NCBI GenBank assembly: GCA_002404215.1
Contig: DHJG01000052.1
Span: 2,003-8,230, forward strand
DNA from: Desulfosporosinus sp. UBA4726
GTDB taxonomy: Bacteria; Bacillota; Desulfitobacteriia; Desulfitobacteriales; Desulfitobacteriaceae
DNA length: 6,228 bases
Direction: 5' to 3'
A program made the translations under genes and the position numbers. Below, one piece after another: positions 5,522 to 6,228 of the stretch. The notes beneath the pieces were generated by a model. The model had not been told where the DNA came from. It made no database searches and was given only the letters and a program-made list of their open reading frames with translations. Position 1 is the first letter of the stretch. Each line of letters begins with the position of its first letter.

Positions 5522-6228
5522 GTGAGAAACGTAAAAGTGGCGGCCACTCAAATGAGCTGTTCAGGTAGCATTGACGACAATATTGCGAAGGCGGATGTAT
5601 TGGTTAGGAAAGCAGCGGGAAAAGGCGCTCAAATTATCTTGCTGCAAGAGCTGTTTGAGACCCCGTATTTCTGTCAAAAGGAAAAATCGGATTATTATGT
5701 CTATGCGACGGAATTGGAACAGAACAAAGCCGTTAATCATTTTAAGAAAGTAGCCAAAGAGCTTCAAGTGGTCTTGCCGATCAGCTTTTATGAGAAAAAA
5801 AACTATGCTCGGTATAATTCGTTGGCTGTCATTGATGCTGACGGAGACGTACTGGGTAAATATCGTAAGAGTCATATACCAGATGGTCCGGGTTATGAAG
5901 AAAAATTCTATTTTAACCCGGGGGATACAGGCTTTAAGGTTTGGAATACTCGATACGCTAAAATTGGAGTTGGGGTCTGTTGGGATCAATGGTATCCGGA
6001 AGCAGCTCGATGTATGGCCTTAATGGGCGCTGAACTACTTTTTTATCCCACGGCCATCGGATCGGAGCCCGAAGATGGCTCCATTGATTCTAAGGATCAC
6101 TGGCAGACTTGTATGTTTGGGCATGCCGCGGCGAACCTGATTCCGGTGATTGCTTCGAACCGGATTGGGATTGAGGAAGATGACGATTCTAGTATTACCT
6201 TCTACGGCTCTTCCTTTATTGCAGGTCC
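5522..6228 (+). CDS. aguB: N-carbamoylputrescine amidase (partial, C-terminus outside window)
   Basis: This carbon-nitrogen hydrolase (nitrilase superfamily) splits N-carbamoylputrescine into putrescine, CO2 and ammonia, the step after AguA. GTG at 5522 begins 1 base after the aguA stop, and GAAGG 6 nt upstream, inside the end of aguA, serves as its ribosome binding site, suggesting translational coupling. The 235 visible residues hold the complete catalytic triad: E43 in LLQELFETPYF, K116 in KYRKSHIPDGPGY and C153 in GVCWDQWYPE. The motifs KFYFNPGDTGF (128-138) and FYPTAIGSEP (174-183) are typical of the AguB subfamily and separate it from beta-ureidopropionase and other nitrilases. Family members are about 290-295 aa, so roughly 55-60 residues are missing at the window end. 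Confidence 0.95.
   Translation, partial: MRNVKVAATQMSCSGSIDDNIAKADVLVRKAAGKGAQIILLQELFETPYFCQKEKSDYYVYATELEQNKAVNHFKKVAKELQVVLPISFYEKKNYARYNSLAVIDADGDVLGKYRKSHIPDGPGYEEKFYFNPGDTGFKVWNTRYAKIGVGVCWDQWYPEAARCMALMGAELLFYPTAIGSEPEDGSIDSKDHWQTCMFGHAAANLIPVIASNRIGIEEDDDSSITFYGSSFIAG

Noticed and set aside
5561..5989. Minus-strand open frame of 142 codons
   Set aside because: It lies wholly antisense to aguB, whose catalytic triad and family motifs are intact. The translated product shows no recognisable domain.

Overview
The window looks like ordinary chromosomal DNA from a low-to-moderate G+C, Gram-positive endospore-former-type Firmicute. Evidence for this is the strong purine-rich Shine-Dalgarno sites, GTG starts, TATAAT-type promoters, intrinsic terminators and an exported protein with cell wall binding 2 (CWB2) repeats. 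The combination suggests a clostridial lineage such as the Desulfosporosinus/Desulfitobacterium group, but that placement is inferred from gene style and not proven.

Layout. (1) Positions 1-1335, minus strand: the N-terminal 445 residues of a secreted cell-wall protein. It has a signal peptide, CWB2 repeats and an SH3b domain, and its C-terminus lies outside the window. (2) Positions 1336-1623: a divergent intergenic region. Two outward-facing extended -10 promoters form the arms of a perfect inverted repeat, and a factor-independent terminator sits in the leader of the next gene. (3) Positions 1624-2634, plus: a complete class I glyceraldehyde-3-phosphate dehydrogenase gene, followed at once by its own terminator, so it is not in an operon with pgk or tpi. 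(4) Positions 2805-3425, plus: a small membrane protein of unknown function, ended by a 26-bp perfect hairpin terminator. (5) Positions 3602-6228, plus: a promoter followed by pheA (prephenate dehydratase), aguA (agmatine deiminase) and aguB (N-carbamoylputrescine amidase, cut by the window end).

How the genes work together. AguA and AguB catalyse consecutive steps, agmatine to N-carbamoylputrescine to putrescine, and the genes are one base apart, so they form a clear functional pair. PheA makes phenylpyruvate for phenylalanine synthesis. It lies 44 bp upstream with no terminator between, so all three genes are probably co-transcribed although the pathways are not directly linked. No arginine decarboxylase gene is visible here. 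The GAPDH, the membrane protein and the cell-wall protein appear to be independent transcription units.

No CRISPR array, tRNA, rRNA, insertion sequence or clear defence or mobile system is present. The most interesting signals are the SH3b domain that splits the third CWB2 repeat, the symmetric divergent promoter, the possible attenuator in the gap leader, and a few residue substitutions at normally conserved positions in GAPDH and PheA.
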